NCBI RefSeq assembly: GCF_002886255.1
Contig: NZ_KZ614149.1
Coordinates: 4,089,272 to 4,153,271 of the forward strand
Length of the DNA: 64,000 nt
Direction of reading: 5' to 3'
DNA from: Alteribacillus bidgolensis
Lineage (GTDB): Bacteria > Bacillota > Bacilli > Bacillales > Marinococcaceae
Positions 32,599 through 43,135 of the stretch are shown one piece after another. The number at the start of each line of letters is the position of its first letter. Position 1 is the stretch's first letter. The notes under the pieces were generated by a model. That model worked only from the letters and a program-made list of their open reading frames with translations, did no database searches and was not told the DNA's origin. A program made the position numbers and the translations under genes.

Positions 32599-34659
32599 GT
32601 GAGACCGAACGTCATTTATATGGTACTTGATGATGTAGGCTTTTCTGATTTAGGTTGCTATGGCTCTGAAATTGCCACACCTAATATAGATAACATGGCT
32701 AAAAATGGTTTGCGATACAATAATTTTAATGCAACGCCAATGTGTTCCCCTACTAGAGCTTCTTTGCTGTCAGGACGAAATCATCATTCCATTGGTATGG
32801 GGTCCATCGCAGACGTAGATTTTGGTGACGACTTTCCCAATATTAGGGGGAGAATTAATGACAGTGCAGCAACTATTAGTGAAGTTCTAAGAGAACATTA
32901 TTACAGTACATTTTGTGTGGGGAAATGGCATTTAACTCCTGCGAATGAAGTAACACCAGCAGGTCCATTTTAAAATTGGCCTTTAGGGAAGGGATTTGAA
33001 AAGTATTATGGATTTTTGAATGGGTCAACTGACCAATATGTACCCGATTTAGTTCGTGACAATCAATTCATAGATCCACCAAAGGCAGAAAATTATCATC
33101 TATCCGAGGACTTGATAGAAACTGTAATAGAATATATAGGTAACCATTTGTCCATTATACCTGAGAATCCTTTTTTTCTAAGCCTGTCATTTGGCGCCCA
33201 ACATGATCCTCATCAAGTACCGAAAGAGTATATAAAAAAATATGAAGGCATTTATGATAATGGATGGGATTACATTCGGAAAAAAAGATTTGAGCGTCAA
33301 AAGGAATTAAATATTATTCCAATGGAAGCAGAGTTAGCTCCTCGAAATCCTGGAGTAAGAAGTTGGGATTCACTGTCATTTGAAGAGAAAGAAGTATTTG
33401 CAAAATTTCAAGAAGTTTATGCTGGATTTTTGACTCATACTGATGAACAAATAGGAGTGTTGATGAGATCATTAGAAGAAATGGGTGTATTGGATAATAC
33501 AGTGTTTATATTTCTATCTGATAACGGAGCCAGTCCAGCTGGGGGATTTAATGGGTCCATTAATCGATCAAAAGTAGACAATGGAATGGAAGAAAAAGTT
33601 GAAGAGTTATATGATTCTATTGATGAAATGGGAGGAACTAGTACACAAAGTAATTATCCGCGCGGATGGGCTCAAGTCAGTAATACACCTTTCAAGTACT
33701 ATAAAAAGAACACTTATTTTGGAGGTGCTAGAGTCCCGCTAATTATTCAATGGCCAGATGGGATCAAGAAAAAAGGCGAGATTAGGGATCAATATCATCA
33801 CGTAATTGATGTGACACCAACTATACTAGATATTTTGGATATAAAAATGCCCGACGTTTATAAAGGGGTTACCCAGCTGCCTTTGCATGGTAAAAGTATG
33901 TTCTACACCTTTAATGATAATGCACCGTCTGCAAGGAAGACACAGTACTTTGAATTATTGGGAGACAGGGCTATATATCATGAAGGGTGGAAAGCTGTTA
34001 CCCTTCATAAAACAGGAACATCTTTTGATCAAGATAAGTGGGAACTTTATAATGTTGAAGATGACTTTTCCGAATTTCATGATTTATCTGACCAATATCC
34101 TCAAATGGTAAAAAAACTTAAAGAAAAATGGTTGGAAGAGGCGGAGCAATTTTCAGTATTGCGATTAAATCCAGCTGTTGCGCCTTCCATTACAAATAGT
34201 TCATATAAAATCACCGTATCTATTTATAGAGAAAGAAAAGAGGATGAAGGTGTTTTAGTTGCTTTAGGAAACTTTTTAAGTGGATACACCTTTTTTATAT
34301 TAAATAATCGTTTGTACTTCGAGTACAATTATTTCAGTAAAGCTTATACAATACAGTCAGATACTGAAATTCCAAATGGATGTGTAAACGTTGCGTTTAA
34401 ATTTAAAAAAGAAACTTCAAATTCAGGTCAAGGTGATTTATATATCAATGACAATTAAATCGGGAAAGGTACAGTAGAGAATACTCATCCAGCTGTGATA
34501 TCCAATGAAGGTTTGGATATAGGAAAAGATTGTTTAAAACCAGTAAGCAAAAAATATGCACTTAAAGGTGAGTTTTCTTTCAATGGGAAGATTGAAAAAA
34601 GTAGTATACGAGATTTTAACTTCATAACATCAAAAAAATACATTGTCGGAGTGACTTGA
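32599..34659 (+). pseudogene. Type I sulfatase gene with two in-frame TAA codons
   Basis: The GTG at 32599 follows GAAGGGGG and begins MRPNVIYMVLDDVGFSDLG, the normal sulfatase N-terminus with metal-binding Asp residues. CSPTRASLLSGR carries the Cys-x-Pro-x-Arg motif that is converted to formylglycine. GKWHLTP and FLSDNGASPAGG are also present. A TAA at 32971 falls within the conserved GPFxxWPLGKGFEKYYGFLNG, and homology continues in the same frame. A second TAA at 34456 again lies in frame, with readable sequence to 34659. Family length (about 690) fits the sum. No frameshift is needed, so these are point nonsense changes, or less likely read-through. Substrate unknown. Confidence 0.82.
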
Positions 34660-34814
34660 CTGGTTACATCGGATTTAGAATGTTGGTTACTGAATATAGG
34701 GGCTTTTGAAACATGAATGTGATGGATTAAAATAAGTTTCTGTCAGATTATATCTGAAATAATATATTTTTTGATATATGTTAAAAACCATAGAAAAAGG
34801 AGGAGGACACGATA

Positions 34815-36479
34815 ATGGCAACAGCAGATAAGGTTTTTGTAAATGGAAAGATTTATTGTATTGAACCAAGAAATAAATGCGTTGAAGCTGTAGCTATTAA
34901 AGACGGTAAATACCTTGCAGTAGGAACTGAAAAAGAGATGGAGGATTTTGTTTCTTCTGTGACAGAAGTCGTTGATCTAGAAGGAAAAACTGTTTTACCA
35001 GGTTTTCATGATATGCATACACATGCTATTAATGGTGCTTATAAACAGATTTTTGAATGCAGTTTACCTGAAGGTCAAGGTATTACTCTTGATTTGATAC
35101 TTAATGTGATCAGAGAATATGTAAAAGACCATCCCGATTTCAAATGGATTACTGGTGGAAACTGGCCTTTTCATCTTCTCTCCCAACTTCACAAAGAATT
35201 GTTAGACCAAATTGATTCCACTCGTCCCATTATATTAATTGATTTCAGTACTCACAACGCTTGGGTGAATAGTAAGACGCTTGAAATTGCTGGTATTGAT
35301 TCAACAACCCCTGACCCTGAAGGCGGACAAATAATCAAAGATGATCAAGGAGAGCCGACAGGGGTTCTGCTTGAGAATGCCCTTAACCTTATACAACCTC
35401 ATATTCCTGAGAGGAAGAAAGAAGATATCTATAAAGCAGGGGAATGGCTTTCTGAATATTTAAACTCCTTTGGGATAACGGCTATAAAAGATCCAGCAGT
35501 ATATGAAGAATTGTTAGACGTATATGTATCACTTGCAAAACGTAACAAGCTTCATTTTCGATTAGCTACGCACTTATTGTGGAAATGCGACTACGGTAAT
35601 GCTATTCCATATGAACAACAGATTGAGCTTGTATACAATCGAGATAAGTATAAGCACGATCGAATTAATACGAATTACGCAAAAATGTTTCTTGATGGAG
35701 TTCCTGCATTTAAAACAGGGGCTTTTCTTGAACCTTATGCTGGAGATAAAAAGGAAAATTATGATTGGAAAAAGATGTTGTTAGTCGACCCTGAAGAACT
35801 TAAAGAGGATCTAGTAAAACTGGATAAGGAAGGAGTAACAGTTAAAATGCATGCGACAGGGGACGCTGCAGTAAGAATTGGACTTGATGCAATTCAGGCT
35901 GCCCGTGAGCAAAATGGTTATAGCGGACTTTTGCATGAAATTGCTCATAACGGCTGGGTACACAGAGAAGATATCGTTCGGTTCAAAAAATTACATGCGG
36001 TGGCTGAGTTCTCTCCAATGTTTTGGTATCCATCAGTATTTCACAAACAAAAGGAAACTATTCTTGGAAAAGAACGGGCTGACAGGACATATCCAATTCG
36101 AAGTATTCAACAAACAGGAGCAAATGTTGTTCGCGGATCAGATTGGCCAATTGTTCCAACCCCTGATCCTTGGGTTGCTTTAGAAACTATGGTAACAAGG
36201 CAAAATCCTTATATCGATAGTTCTGAAATATTAAATCCTGATGAAAAGCTTAAACTAGAAGAGGCAATTGAGTTATTTACTATAAACGCTGCTAAGACAA
36301 TGTCCTTGGAGCATGTTGCTGGTTCAATAGAAACTGGGAAATTTGCTGATATGATCGTTATTGATCGTGATTTGTTTAATATCTCGTCAAAAGACATAAG
36401 TAATGTAAAAGTTCTCGAAACATTGGTTGAAGGAGAAGTTGTCTATGAATCAAAAGGAGAAAAAAGCCTGGAAGCTTAA
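34815..36479 (+). CDS. Amidohydrolase-superfamily protein of the YtcJ type
   Basis: The 554-residue protein has the YtcJ/N-substituted formamide deformylase layout: DKVFVNGKIYCIEP, LPGFHDMHTH (metal ligand HxH near residue 68), an ITGGNWP segment, KMHATGDAAVRIGLDAI, GSDWPIVPTPDPW (metal Asp) and MSLEHVAGSIETGKFADMIVID at the C-terminus. Members hydrolyse C-N bonds of formamides and related substrates with one or two metal ions. AAAAGGAGGAGG precedes the ATG. No signal peptide, so cytosolic. Position after the transporter and sulfatase suggests it opens an imported amide. Substrate unknown. Confidence 0.87.
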   Translation: MATADKVFVNGKIYCIEPRNKCVEAVAIKDGKYLAVGTEKEMEDFVSSVTEVVDLEGKTVLPGFHDMHTHAINGAYKQIFECSLPEGQGITLDLILNVIREYVKDHPDFKWITGGNWPFHLLSQLHKELLDQIDSTRPIILIDFSTHNAWVNSKTLEIAGIDSTTPDPEGGQIIKDDQGEPTGVLLENALNLIQPHIPERKKEDIYKAGEWLSEYLNSFGITAIKDPAVYEELLDVYVSLAKRNKLHFRLATHLLWKCDYGNAIPYEQQIELVYNRDKYKHDRINTNYAKMFLDGVPAFKTGAFLEPYAGDKKENYDWKKMLLVDPEELKEDLVKLDKEGVTVKMHATGDAAVRIGLDAIQAAREQNGYSGLLHEIAHNGWVHREDIVRFKKLHAVAEFSPMFWYPSVFHKQKETILGKERADRTYPIRSIQQTGANVVRGSDWPIVPTPDPWVALETMVTRQNPYIDSSEILNPDEKLKLEEAIELFTINAAKTMSLEHVAGSIETGKFADMIVIDRDLFNISSKDISNVKVLETLVEGEVVYESKGEKSLEA

Positions 36480-36650
36480 ATATAAAATGCATATTATGTT
36501 TTTTGCAATGGAAGCTTTATGAGGCGAATAATTAGGTGAGAGTTTTCTAGTTATCTGGAAGTGTCAATCTGTGATAACAAATTTTAAGAAAAATCACACT
36601 CTTTTTAATAGAAATGAAGCAGTACAACTACAAGTAGAGGTGGAAAATGA

Positions 36651-38018
36651 ATGGCAAGAGTATACAAGATTAGCAGGAAACGTATTGCTAGACTCCTAAC
36701 TTTTGAGGAAGAGATATTTGAAAAAGCAAATCCTAAGTCAAGGGAAATTTATGAAAGGGCAAAAGACTCACTTGTACGTGGAGTCCCTATGCATTGGATG
36801 GATAATTGGCCTTCGCCATTTCCAATTTATTACGAGGAGGCTCAAGGAGCAAATCTAAATGATATAGATGGTCACAAATATGTTGATTTTTGTTTAGGTG
36901 ATACTGGTGCAATGTTCGGGCACGGCAATGAAGAAGTCTCCGAAGCTATTAGACAACAGGTTGGTAATGGAAGTACAGTGATGTTCCCCTCGGAGGATGC
37001 TGCTATAGTTGGAGAGAGTTTACAGGAGAAGTTTGAACTTCCTTATTGGCAGCTAGCTACCTCAGCAACTGATGCGAATCGTTTTGCTATTCGTCTTAGT
37101 AGAATTGTGACCGGAAGAGAAAAAATTTTAGTTTTTAATGGGAAATATCACGGTTCCCTTGATGAAACACAAGTTTCAATTGATAACGAAGGAAGGATGA
37201 TTCCACAGCCGCGCGTGTTTCCGAATGCAGTTGACTTCGACCGGACCACTGAAGTGATCGAATTTAACGACATTGAGGCCTTGGAAAGGGCATTGGAATC
37301 AAGGAACGTTGCATGTGTACTGGCTGAACCAGTTATGACCAATATTGGAATGGTCCCTCCAAAAACAGGGTTCCATGAGGCTTTACGTGAGATCACCCGA
37401 CGTACGGGTACTTTATTGGTTATTGATGAGACACACACGATCTCTACCGGGTCCCGAGGTTATACAGGAGAGTATGGGTTAGAACCTGATTTATTTGTTC
37501 TTGGAAAAGCGATTGCAGGGGGAATCCCGGCAGCGGTTTATGGGATGACGGCTGAAGTAGCTGAGGTAATGCATAAGCATACAAAAAAGGAGGGTCGTGC
37601 TATAAGTCATTGTGGCTTTGGTGGGACACTGGCTGGTAATGTTCTAACGCTTAATGCCATTCGTGCCACACTTGAAAAAGTGATGACAGTGGATAACTAT
37701 GCCCATATGATTTTGATGGCTAAAAGATTTGAACAAGGGGTTAACGACGTGATTAAAGAAAAACAACTCCCCTGGCACGTAACACGAATTGGCGCACGAG
37801 TGGAGTATATGTTTGGGAAAACGCAACCAAAAAATGGTGGCGAGGCTAAAAACATGCGCAATGCCGAGCTAGAGGCTGCCATCCATCTTTTTCTTCTGAA
37901 CAGAGGAATATTGTTAACCCCGTTCCACAGCATGGCACTCATGTGCCCATATACTCGCACAGAAGACGTTGATCGTCATACCGAAGTATTTCGTGAGTGT
38001 ATTCAGCACATTGTTTAA
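36651..38018 (+). CDS. Class III aminotransferase resembling glutamate-1-semialdehyde aminomutase
   Basis: The 455-residue PLP enzyme has GANLNDIDGHKYVDFCLGD, ATSATDANRFAIRLSRIVTGR, GKYHGSLDE, VLAEPVMTNIGMVPP, VIDETHT (PLP Asp-like segment) and FVLGKAIAGG with the Schiff-base Lys. The overall pattern is GSA-aminomutase-like (HemL family), but hemL would be in a porphyrin operon, so a catabolic transaminase or aminomutase is more likely. It is 172 bp after the amidohydrolase gene and before SDR genes. AGAGGTGGAAAATG sets the start. Amino donor unknown. Confidence 0.85.
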   Translation: MARVYKISRKRIARLLTFEEEIFEKANPKSREIYERAKDSLVRGVPMHWMDNWPSPFPIYYEEAQGANLNDIDGHKYVDFCLGDTGAMFGHGNEEVSEAIRQQVGNGSTVMFPSEDAAIVGESLQEKFELPYWQLATSATDANRFAIRLSRIVTGREKILVFNGKYHGSLDETQVSIDNEGRMIPQPRVFPNAVDFDRTTEVIEFNDIEALERALESRNVACVLAEPVMTNIGMVPPKTGFHEALREITRRTGTLLVIDETHTISTGSRGYTGEYGLEPDLFVLGKAIAGGIPAAVYGMTAEVAEVMHKHTKKEGRAISHCGFGGTLAGNVLTLNAIRATLEKVMTVDNYAHMILMAKRFEQGVNDVIKEKQLPWHVTRIGARVEYMFGKTQPKNGGEAKNMRNAELEAAIHLFLLNRGILLTPFHSMALMCPYTRTEDVDRHTEVFRECIQHIV

Positions 38019-38072
38019 TATTATTACGAAAAGATCTATCTTTATCTTTATTAAAAGGGAAGGTGTTTGCTA

Positions 38073-38925
38073 GTGAAAGTAGTATTAATTACTGGTTGCA
38101 GCAGTGGTTTCGGGCTTCTTAGTGCACTGGCATTTGGTAGGAAAGGTTACCGAGTATACGCTACGATGCGGAATTTATCAAAATCGGAGGAATTGAAAGC
38201 TGCCATCGATTCCGAAAAACTTCCAATTACAGTTCTGCAGCTGGATGTCTCGGATGATGAGTCCGTAAAAAAGGCAGTCTTACAAGTACTTGCCAAGGAA
38301 GGCCGTATTGACGTTGTTGTCAACAATGCAGGTGTTGGGTGTCTTGGTTCGGTTGAATGTTTAAATAACGAATTATTACGTTCAGCATTTGAAACTAATT
38401 TTTTTGGTGTTTTTCGTGTCATCAGGTCCGTACTCCCGGCAATGAGAGAGCAGAAATCAGGTGTTATCGTAAATGTGTCATCAATCGACGGTAGAATTCC
38501 TGGAAAACCAATTAATTGGGGGTACGCTGCAACAAAACATGCACTCGGAGTAATGAGTGACGCTCTTGCTGGAAGCGGAGCCGTTTGGTATTAAGGTTAG
38601 ACAACTTGAACCAGGTTTTTTTGCCACGAAAATCTTTGCAAACAGAGAAATAATTGAGAAAAGTACCATGAAAAATAGTAGTAATACCGGTGCTTCCCCG
38701 TACCAAACGTTTGAAGAAGCAGTAAGGGCCTTAACTACAGCGAATGTAGCCGAAGCAGCTGATCCACAAATCGTTGCGGATGCTATTGTTAAGGCTGCTG
38801 AAGCGAAAAAAACGTTTCCAGTTCATAGACCTGTAGGAGAGGATGCAGAATTGGTAATAAAAGAAGCTGAGGTAATGAATGAGGAGGAACAAGCTGCATC
38901 CTGGAAACGTATGGTTGGAATATAA
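38073..38925 (+). pseudogene. SDR-family oxidoreductase with a frameshift
   Basis: A GTG at 38073 is the likely start (KVVLITGCSSGFG, the TGxxxGxG cofactor motif), followed by NNAGVGCLGS and VNVSSIDGR, with the catalytic YAATK. At about 38566-38575 one extra base shifts the frame, and the expected SDALLEAEPFGIKVRQLEPGFF continues in the next frame to 38925. The full protein would be about 283 residues. Either a natural indel or a sequencing error; both halves are otherwise well conserved. NAD(P)-dependent alcohol/ketone oxidoreduction is the family role. Confidence 0.82.
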
Positions 38926-39059
38926 GTGACTGGTCTATTTTTGTAACTTCATCAAGTATAACATTGATAGTTGACCTTATAAGAAAAGTCAAGGCTTTCG
39001 CCAAAAAGATTCGGTATTAAATTTTTGAATAATTCAGAATTATTTTTATGGAGGTTTTT

Positions 39060-39824
39060 ATGCGATTTAAAAATAAGGTGGTCTTAGTGACGGGGGCAGC
39101 TCGAGGAATTGGCAGGGGAATTGCGGAAAGGTTTACTAAAGAGGGGGCATCCGTCGCTATAAATGATGTTAATACAGATCTCCTCCAAGAAACAGTAACC
39201 AGGCTCAATCAAAAAGGTGGAAAAGTGATGGCTGTAGCAGGAGACGTATCCAATGAGGAAGCTGTAGCAGAAATGTTGGACATGATAGTTGATGAGTTTG
39301 GGACTGTAGACATCTTAGTTAATAATGCGGGTATCTCGCCCAGGAAAAATGGTCAGAAAGTGGAAGTGGAAAATTTAACTTCAGAAGCATGGGATCAGGT
39401 AATGGCTGTTAATTTACGCAGCCAATTCTTAACTAGTCGTGCCGTTATTACTGGAATGAAAAGAAATAATTGGGGGAGGATCATTAATGTCTCTTCCCAA
39501 GCGGCTCGAATACGTCCCGCTGATTTTTGCGGGGCAGAATATATAGCTTCAAAAGCAGGTGTTTTGGGGCTGACGAGATGTCTAGCGGTTGAACTGTCTC
39601 GTTACGGAATTAATGTCAATTCTGTTTGTCCCGGTCTCACTGAATCAGATATGTTATCGGATGTCAAGAATAATCAAACATCGCAATACACGGAGAATGT
39701 TCCCGTAGGACGATTGGGGACCCCTAAAGATCTTGCACATGCCGTTTTGTTTTTGGCAGATCCTTATTCCGATTTCATTACTGGAACGGCATTGGACGTA
39801 AACGGCGGATATTTTATGGTTTAA
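39060..39824 (+). CDS. SDR-family dehydrogenase (FabG-like)
   Basis: The ATG at 39060 follows ATGGAGGTTTTT; an ATG at 39048 overlaps that ribosome binding site. The 254-residue protein is a classical short-chain dehydrogenase: VTGAARGIGRG (cofactor), NNAGISPR, INVSSQAAR, catalytic YIASK (Tyr161, Lys165), VCPGLTESDM and a C-terminal GTALDVNGGYFMV. It would oxidise or reduce an alcohol or ketone intermediate. Adjacent to the broken SDR and before a new promoter, so it may close the first island operon. Substrate unknown. Confidence 0.88.
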   Translation: MRFKNKVVLVTGAARGIGRGIAERFTKEGASVAINDVNTDLLQETVTRLNQKGGKVMAVAGDVSNEEAVAEMLDMIVDEFGTVDILVNNAGISPRKNGQKVEVENLTSEAWDQVMAVNLRSQFLTSRAVITGMKRNNWGRIINVSSQAARIRPADFCGAEYIASKAGVLGLTRCLAVELSRYGINVNSVCPGLTESDMLSDVKNNQTSQYTENVPVGRLGTPKDLAHAVLFLADPYSDFITGTALDVNGGYFMV

Positions 39825-40036
39825 AAAAGAAATTGCAGCAGATGGTTAATTAATGGACAATCTCGTTATCTTACTTATTTAATGTATACATCAAAATATC
39901 CTAATTTTCTGTGGACTGGCAGATAGTAAGTCCTGATTCTAATTGTTATATATTTAATCAAAATGGAATAAAGACGAATTTTATGTAAATTTAATTATCT
40001 TTATTTATAACTTAATACCCTTAAAATAAAATACTT

Positions 40037-40065
40037 TTGAATAAATTGATATAAAGTTTTATAAT
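40037..40065 (+). promoter_or_regulatory. Island promoter family member 4
   Basis: TTGAAT and TATAAT with a 17-bp spacer. CTTTTGAATAAATTGATA then TAAAG preserves the CTTT-N5-AA-N-TT-N5-AAAG pattern (40034-40056). It would drive the aldehyde dehydrogenase gene. Confidence 0.7.
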
Positions 40066-40106
40066 TTAAAGTATAAATAAAAGAAAGAATAAACATTAAG
40101 ACCATT

Positions 40107-40121
40107 TTGAAAACGCTTAGA
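40107..40121 (+). promoter_or_regulatory. cre-like site
   Basis: TTGAAAACGCTTAGA matches the CcpA consensus except for one position and lies downstream of the -10 box. Confidence 0.45.
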
Positions 40122-40159
40122 TTTTGCAGGGGATTGAATTATTAAGGAGGTATCTTGAA

Positions 40160-41617
40160 GTGACAGTTGATACAGAACAAATATATTACAAGTTATTCAT
40201 TAACGGTAAGTGGCAAGAGACAGAAATTGATTCATATATCGATGTGATCAATCCGGCTACTAACAAGAGTATTGGAAAGGTAACTCAGGGGAAAGCGAAA
40301 GAAGCTGCATTAGCGGCTGACGCTGCAGTAGAAGCATTTAAAACATGGTCAAAAACACCTGCTAGAGAAAGAGCTAATTTGTTATGGAAACTGTATGATA
40401 AAGTATTTGAAAACAAAGAGGAACTGGCTAAGGTGATTACAAAGGAATCAGGAAAACCTATTAAACAGGCTAGGATGGAAGTGTTAAATGGGGCAGAGTA
40501 CATTCGTTGGAATGCAGAAGAAGCACGTCGAATATACGGAACTATAATGGAAGCAGCTGATCCAAAAAAGCGTCTCCAACTGAAGAAGGAAGCAGTAGGC
40601 CCGGTTGCAGCCATAACCCCCTGGAATTTTCCATTTAGCATGGTAACAAGAAAATTAAGTCCTGCATTAGCTGCAGGGTGTACGGTTGTGTTAAAACCGG
40701 CCGAGGATACACCGATTTCTGCGATTAAATTTTTTGAGCTAGCTGAACAAGTTGGATTTCCAAAAGGAGTTATGAATCTAGTAATTGGTGAACCAGAACC
40801 GATTGGAGATACGTGGTTATCCGATAAACGGATACGTAAGATTACCTTTACAGGGTCAACAGCAATAGGGAAAATGCTCTACCAAAAAGCGGCCGAACAA
40901 GTAAAACGGGTGTCCATGGAACTTGGAGGACATGCCCCAATAATCGTTTTCGATGATTGTAATCTCGACCAGGCCGTCCAACAAATCGCAAGAAGTAAAT
41001 TTAATAATTCTGGGCAAACTTGTATTTCCCCGAACCGTATTTATGTACATGAATCTATCATCGATCAGTTTACTAAGAAATTTGAGCTATTTGTAAAAAG
41101 ATTGAAAGTTGGGAACGGCTTGAAAGATGAAACGGATATCGGCCCGGTCATTAATAGAGCTGGGCTGGATAAAGTAGAAAGCCATGTAAAAGATGCGCTC
41201 GACAAAGGCGCTACATTTGATGTGGGAGGCAAGAAATACGAAAAAGATAGTTGTGAAAATGGGTTTTTCTACTCGCCGACTGTACTTAAAAATGTAAATG
41301 AATCAATGAAAATAGCAAATGAAGAAACATTCGGTCCGGTTGCTCCAATTTTCTCATTTTCTTCAGATGAGGAAGTGATTTATAAAGCAAACAACACCGA
41401 CTACGGGCTTGCAGCTTACATTTTCACAACGAACTTGTCTCGTTCGCACGTGGTGTCTGAAGCGCTTAATTACGGAATGGTCGGGGTAAACGATACGGTT
41501 CTGGCTCAAGTAGAAGGAGCATTCGGCGGCGTGAAAGAAAGTGGTGTAGGAAGTGAAGGGGGTCCGGAAACTTTGGCAGATTTTCTAGACACGAAATTCA
41601 TTTCTACTATTATATAA
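40160..41617 (+). CDS. Aldehyde dehydrogenase (succinate-semialdehyde dehydrogenase-like)
   Basis: The GTG at 40160 follows AAGGAGGTATCTT. The 485-residue enzyme has ITPWNFPFSMVTRKLSPALA, FTGSTAIGKML, MELGGHAP (general base Glu) and NSGQTCIS (nucleophile Cys), the form found in GabD-like dehydrogenases. The natural reaction may be oxidation of an aldehyde produced by the nearby transaminases or amine oxidase. It has its own island-type promoter and cre-like site, and two hairpins follow the stop. Substrate class is family inference. Confidence 0.88.
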   Translation: MTVDTEQIYYKLFINGKWQETEIDSYIDVINPATNKSIGKVTQGKAKEAALAADAAVEAFKTWSKTPARERANLLWKLYDKVFENKEELAKVITKESGKPIKQARMEVLNGAEYIRWNAEEARRIYGTIMEAADPKKRLQLKKEAVGPVAAITPWNFPFSMVTRKLSPALAAGCTVVLKPAEDTPISAIKFFELAEQVGFPKGVMNLVIGEPEPIGDTWLSDKRIRKITFTGSTAIGKMLYQKAAEQVKRVSMELGGHAPIIVFDDCNLDQAVQQIARSKFNNSGQTCISPNRIYVHESIIDQFTKKFELFVKRLKVGNGLKDETDIGPVINRAGLDKVESHVKDALDKGATFDVGGKKYEKDSCENGFFYSPTVLKNVNESMKIANEETFGPVAPIFSFSSDEEVIYKANNTDYGLAAYIFTTNLSRSHVVSEALNYGMVGVNDTVLAQVEGAFGGVKESGVGSEGGPETLADFLDTKFISTII

Positions 41618-41627
41618 AGTTAGTAAA

Positions 41628-41646
41628 ACTCGGCATACCGCCGAGT
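41628..41646 (+). terminator. Small hairpin after the ALDH gene
   Basis: ACTCGG and CCGAGT arms around CATACCG, 10 bp after the stop; weak on its own. Confidence 0.4.
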
Positions 41647-41675
41647 CCTATGATGAAAACCATATAAGCTCCGCC

Positions 41676-41705
41676 ACCGTCAAAAACCTTTATCTTTTGA
41701 CGGTG
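41676..41705 (+). terminator. Hairpin between ALDH and aminotransferase genes
   Basis: CACCGTCAAAA and TTTTGACGGTG are perfect 11-bp arms around a short loop. The run of T is within the stem, so strength is uncertain. Confidence 0.6.
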
Positions 41706-41749
41706 TAAAAAAGATATAAAACAAGGAATTTTTAAAGGAGGACAGGCTC

Positions 41750-43135
41750 ATGGCTATTAATGTTAAAAACAATCAGAATCTTGTGGACCAATTAATTGAA
41801 TGGGATCAAAAACACTTTTTGCATCCAACTTCATCCGTGCGGGCTCATCAACAAAATGGACCGGAGCATATTTTTATGGAAGGTAACGGAGTGCGCGTTA
41901 AAGACATTTACGGTAATGAATATATAGATGGGTTATCGGCATTATGGAATGTGAACCTTGGTTATGGCAGGACTGATTTAGGGGAAGCAGCCAAAAAACA
42001 AATGGAAACACTGCCATTTTCGTCCTCTTTCAATAATTATTCAAATGAGCAGGCAATTAAGCTGGCTCACAAAATTTCTAAACTAGCACCGGGAGATTTA
42101 AATGTGTCTTTTTTTACTTCAGGTGGTTCGGAATCCAATGAGTCAGTATTTAAAATTATTCGTCATTATTGGAAGCTAAAAGGCCAGGAGAAACGAACTA
42201 AAATTATAAGCCTGGGTCGCGCATATCACGGGGTTACTATGGGGGCTTCCAGTGCTACTGGAATGGACACCTTCCGGACATTTTCTACAGCTCACTCACC
42301 TGACTTTATTCAAGCGATGCCTTATTTAACAGATTGTGAAAAAGGGAAAAAAAACGATTTGAATTTCGAACATTCTATTCGTGGCATTATTGAGAGGGAA
42401 GGAGAAGACAAAATCGCAGCAGTTATTTTAGAGCCGATCCAAGGAGCAGGCGGTGTAAATGTCCCTCCAGGTGGCTACCTGCAAGCCGTGCGAGACCTAT
42501 GCAATGAATACGGAATATTTATGATTGCTGACGAAGTTATTTGTGGTTTTGGACGTACCGGAAAAATGTTCGGTGTTGAAAACTGGAATGTTGTTCCTGA
42601 TTTTATGACGGTTGCGAAAGGGATTACGAGTGGGTACATTCCACTTGGTGCGGTAATAATGAAAGATTCATTCAGAGACGAGTTAGCTTCTTTAACAGAC
42701 AACATTTTATTTCATGGTTTCACATACAGCGGACATCCGACTTCCTGCGCTGTCGCTTTAAAAACATTGGAAGTGCTTGAGAATGAAAATATCATCTCTC
42801 ACGTAAAAGATATGGAAGCTGTAGTACTCGAAAGGTTTGAAACATTGAAAAATAGACATTTCAATGTGACAAATGACCGTTGTGTTGGACTTTTAGGTGC
42901 GTTTGACGTTTTAAAAGATCCTTCCTCAAATACACGCTTTGCTCCCGAGCAAAATGCAGCTATGGTAGTAGCTCGGGGATGCAATAAGCGTGGGCTTATT
43001 GTCCGGCCGGTTATGTACAAAGGAGCCAACTCTGTGGTGTTTGCACCTCCGCTTGTCGCTAATAAATCTGATATAAACGAAGCGATGAATATTTTCTCTG
43101 AAGCATTAAAGGAGTTTGAGAAAAAGGTGAAATAA
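41750..43135 (+). CDS. Class III omega-aminotransferase (pyruvate-type)
   Basis: The 461-residue PLP enzyme resembles omega-amino acid or taurine:pyruvate aminotransferases: DIYGNEYIDGLSALWNVNLG, FFTSGGSESNESVFK, RAYHGVTMGASSATGM, EPIQGAGGVNVPPGGY, IADEVICGFGRTG and VAKGITSGYIPLGAV with the PLP lysine. Such enzymes transfer a terminal amino group to pyruvate, giving an aldehyde and alanine. AAAGGAGGACAGG precedes the ATG. Its ALDH neighbour could oxidise the aldehyde. It is not HemL-like, so it is distinct in role from the aminotransferase at 36651. Confidence 0.88.
   Translation: MAINVKNNQNLVDQLIEWDQKHFLHPTSSVRAHQQNGPEHIFMEGNGVRVKDIYGNEYIDGLSALWNVNLGYGRTDLGEAAKKQMETLPFSSSFNNYSNEQAIKLAHKISKLAPGDLNVSFFTSGGSESNESVFKIIRHYWKLKGQEKRTKIISLGRAYHGVTMGASSATGMDTFRTFSTAHSPDFIQAMPYLTDCEKGKKNDLNFEHSIRGIIEREGEDKIAAVILEPIQGAGGVNVPPGGYLQAVRDLCNEYGIFMIADEVICGFGRTGKMFGVENWNVVPDFMTVAKGITSGYIPLGAVIMKDSFRDELASLTDNILFHGFTYSGHPTSCAVALKTLEVLENENIISHVKDMEAVVLERFETLKNRHFNVTNDRCVGLLGAFDVLKDPSSNTRFAPEQNAAMVVARGCNKRGLIVRPVMYKGANSVVFAPPLVANKSDINEAMNIFSEALKEFEKKVK

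Larger units (their letters stand above)
39825..40159 (+). other. Intergenic region with island promoter and cre-like site
   Basis: 335 bp without a gene. It holds the promoter at 40037 and the cre-like site at 40107; the rest is AT-rich with no clear terminator. Confidence 0.45.

Noticed and set aside
36651..38018. hemL (glutamate-1-semialdehyde aminomutase) for heme synthesis
   Set aside because: The context is catabolic with no heme genes, so only a HemL-like fold is claimed.
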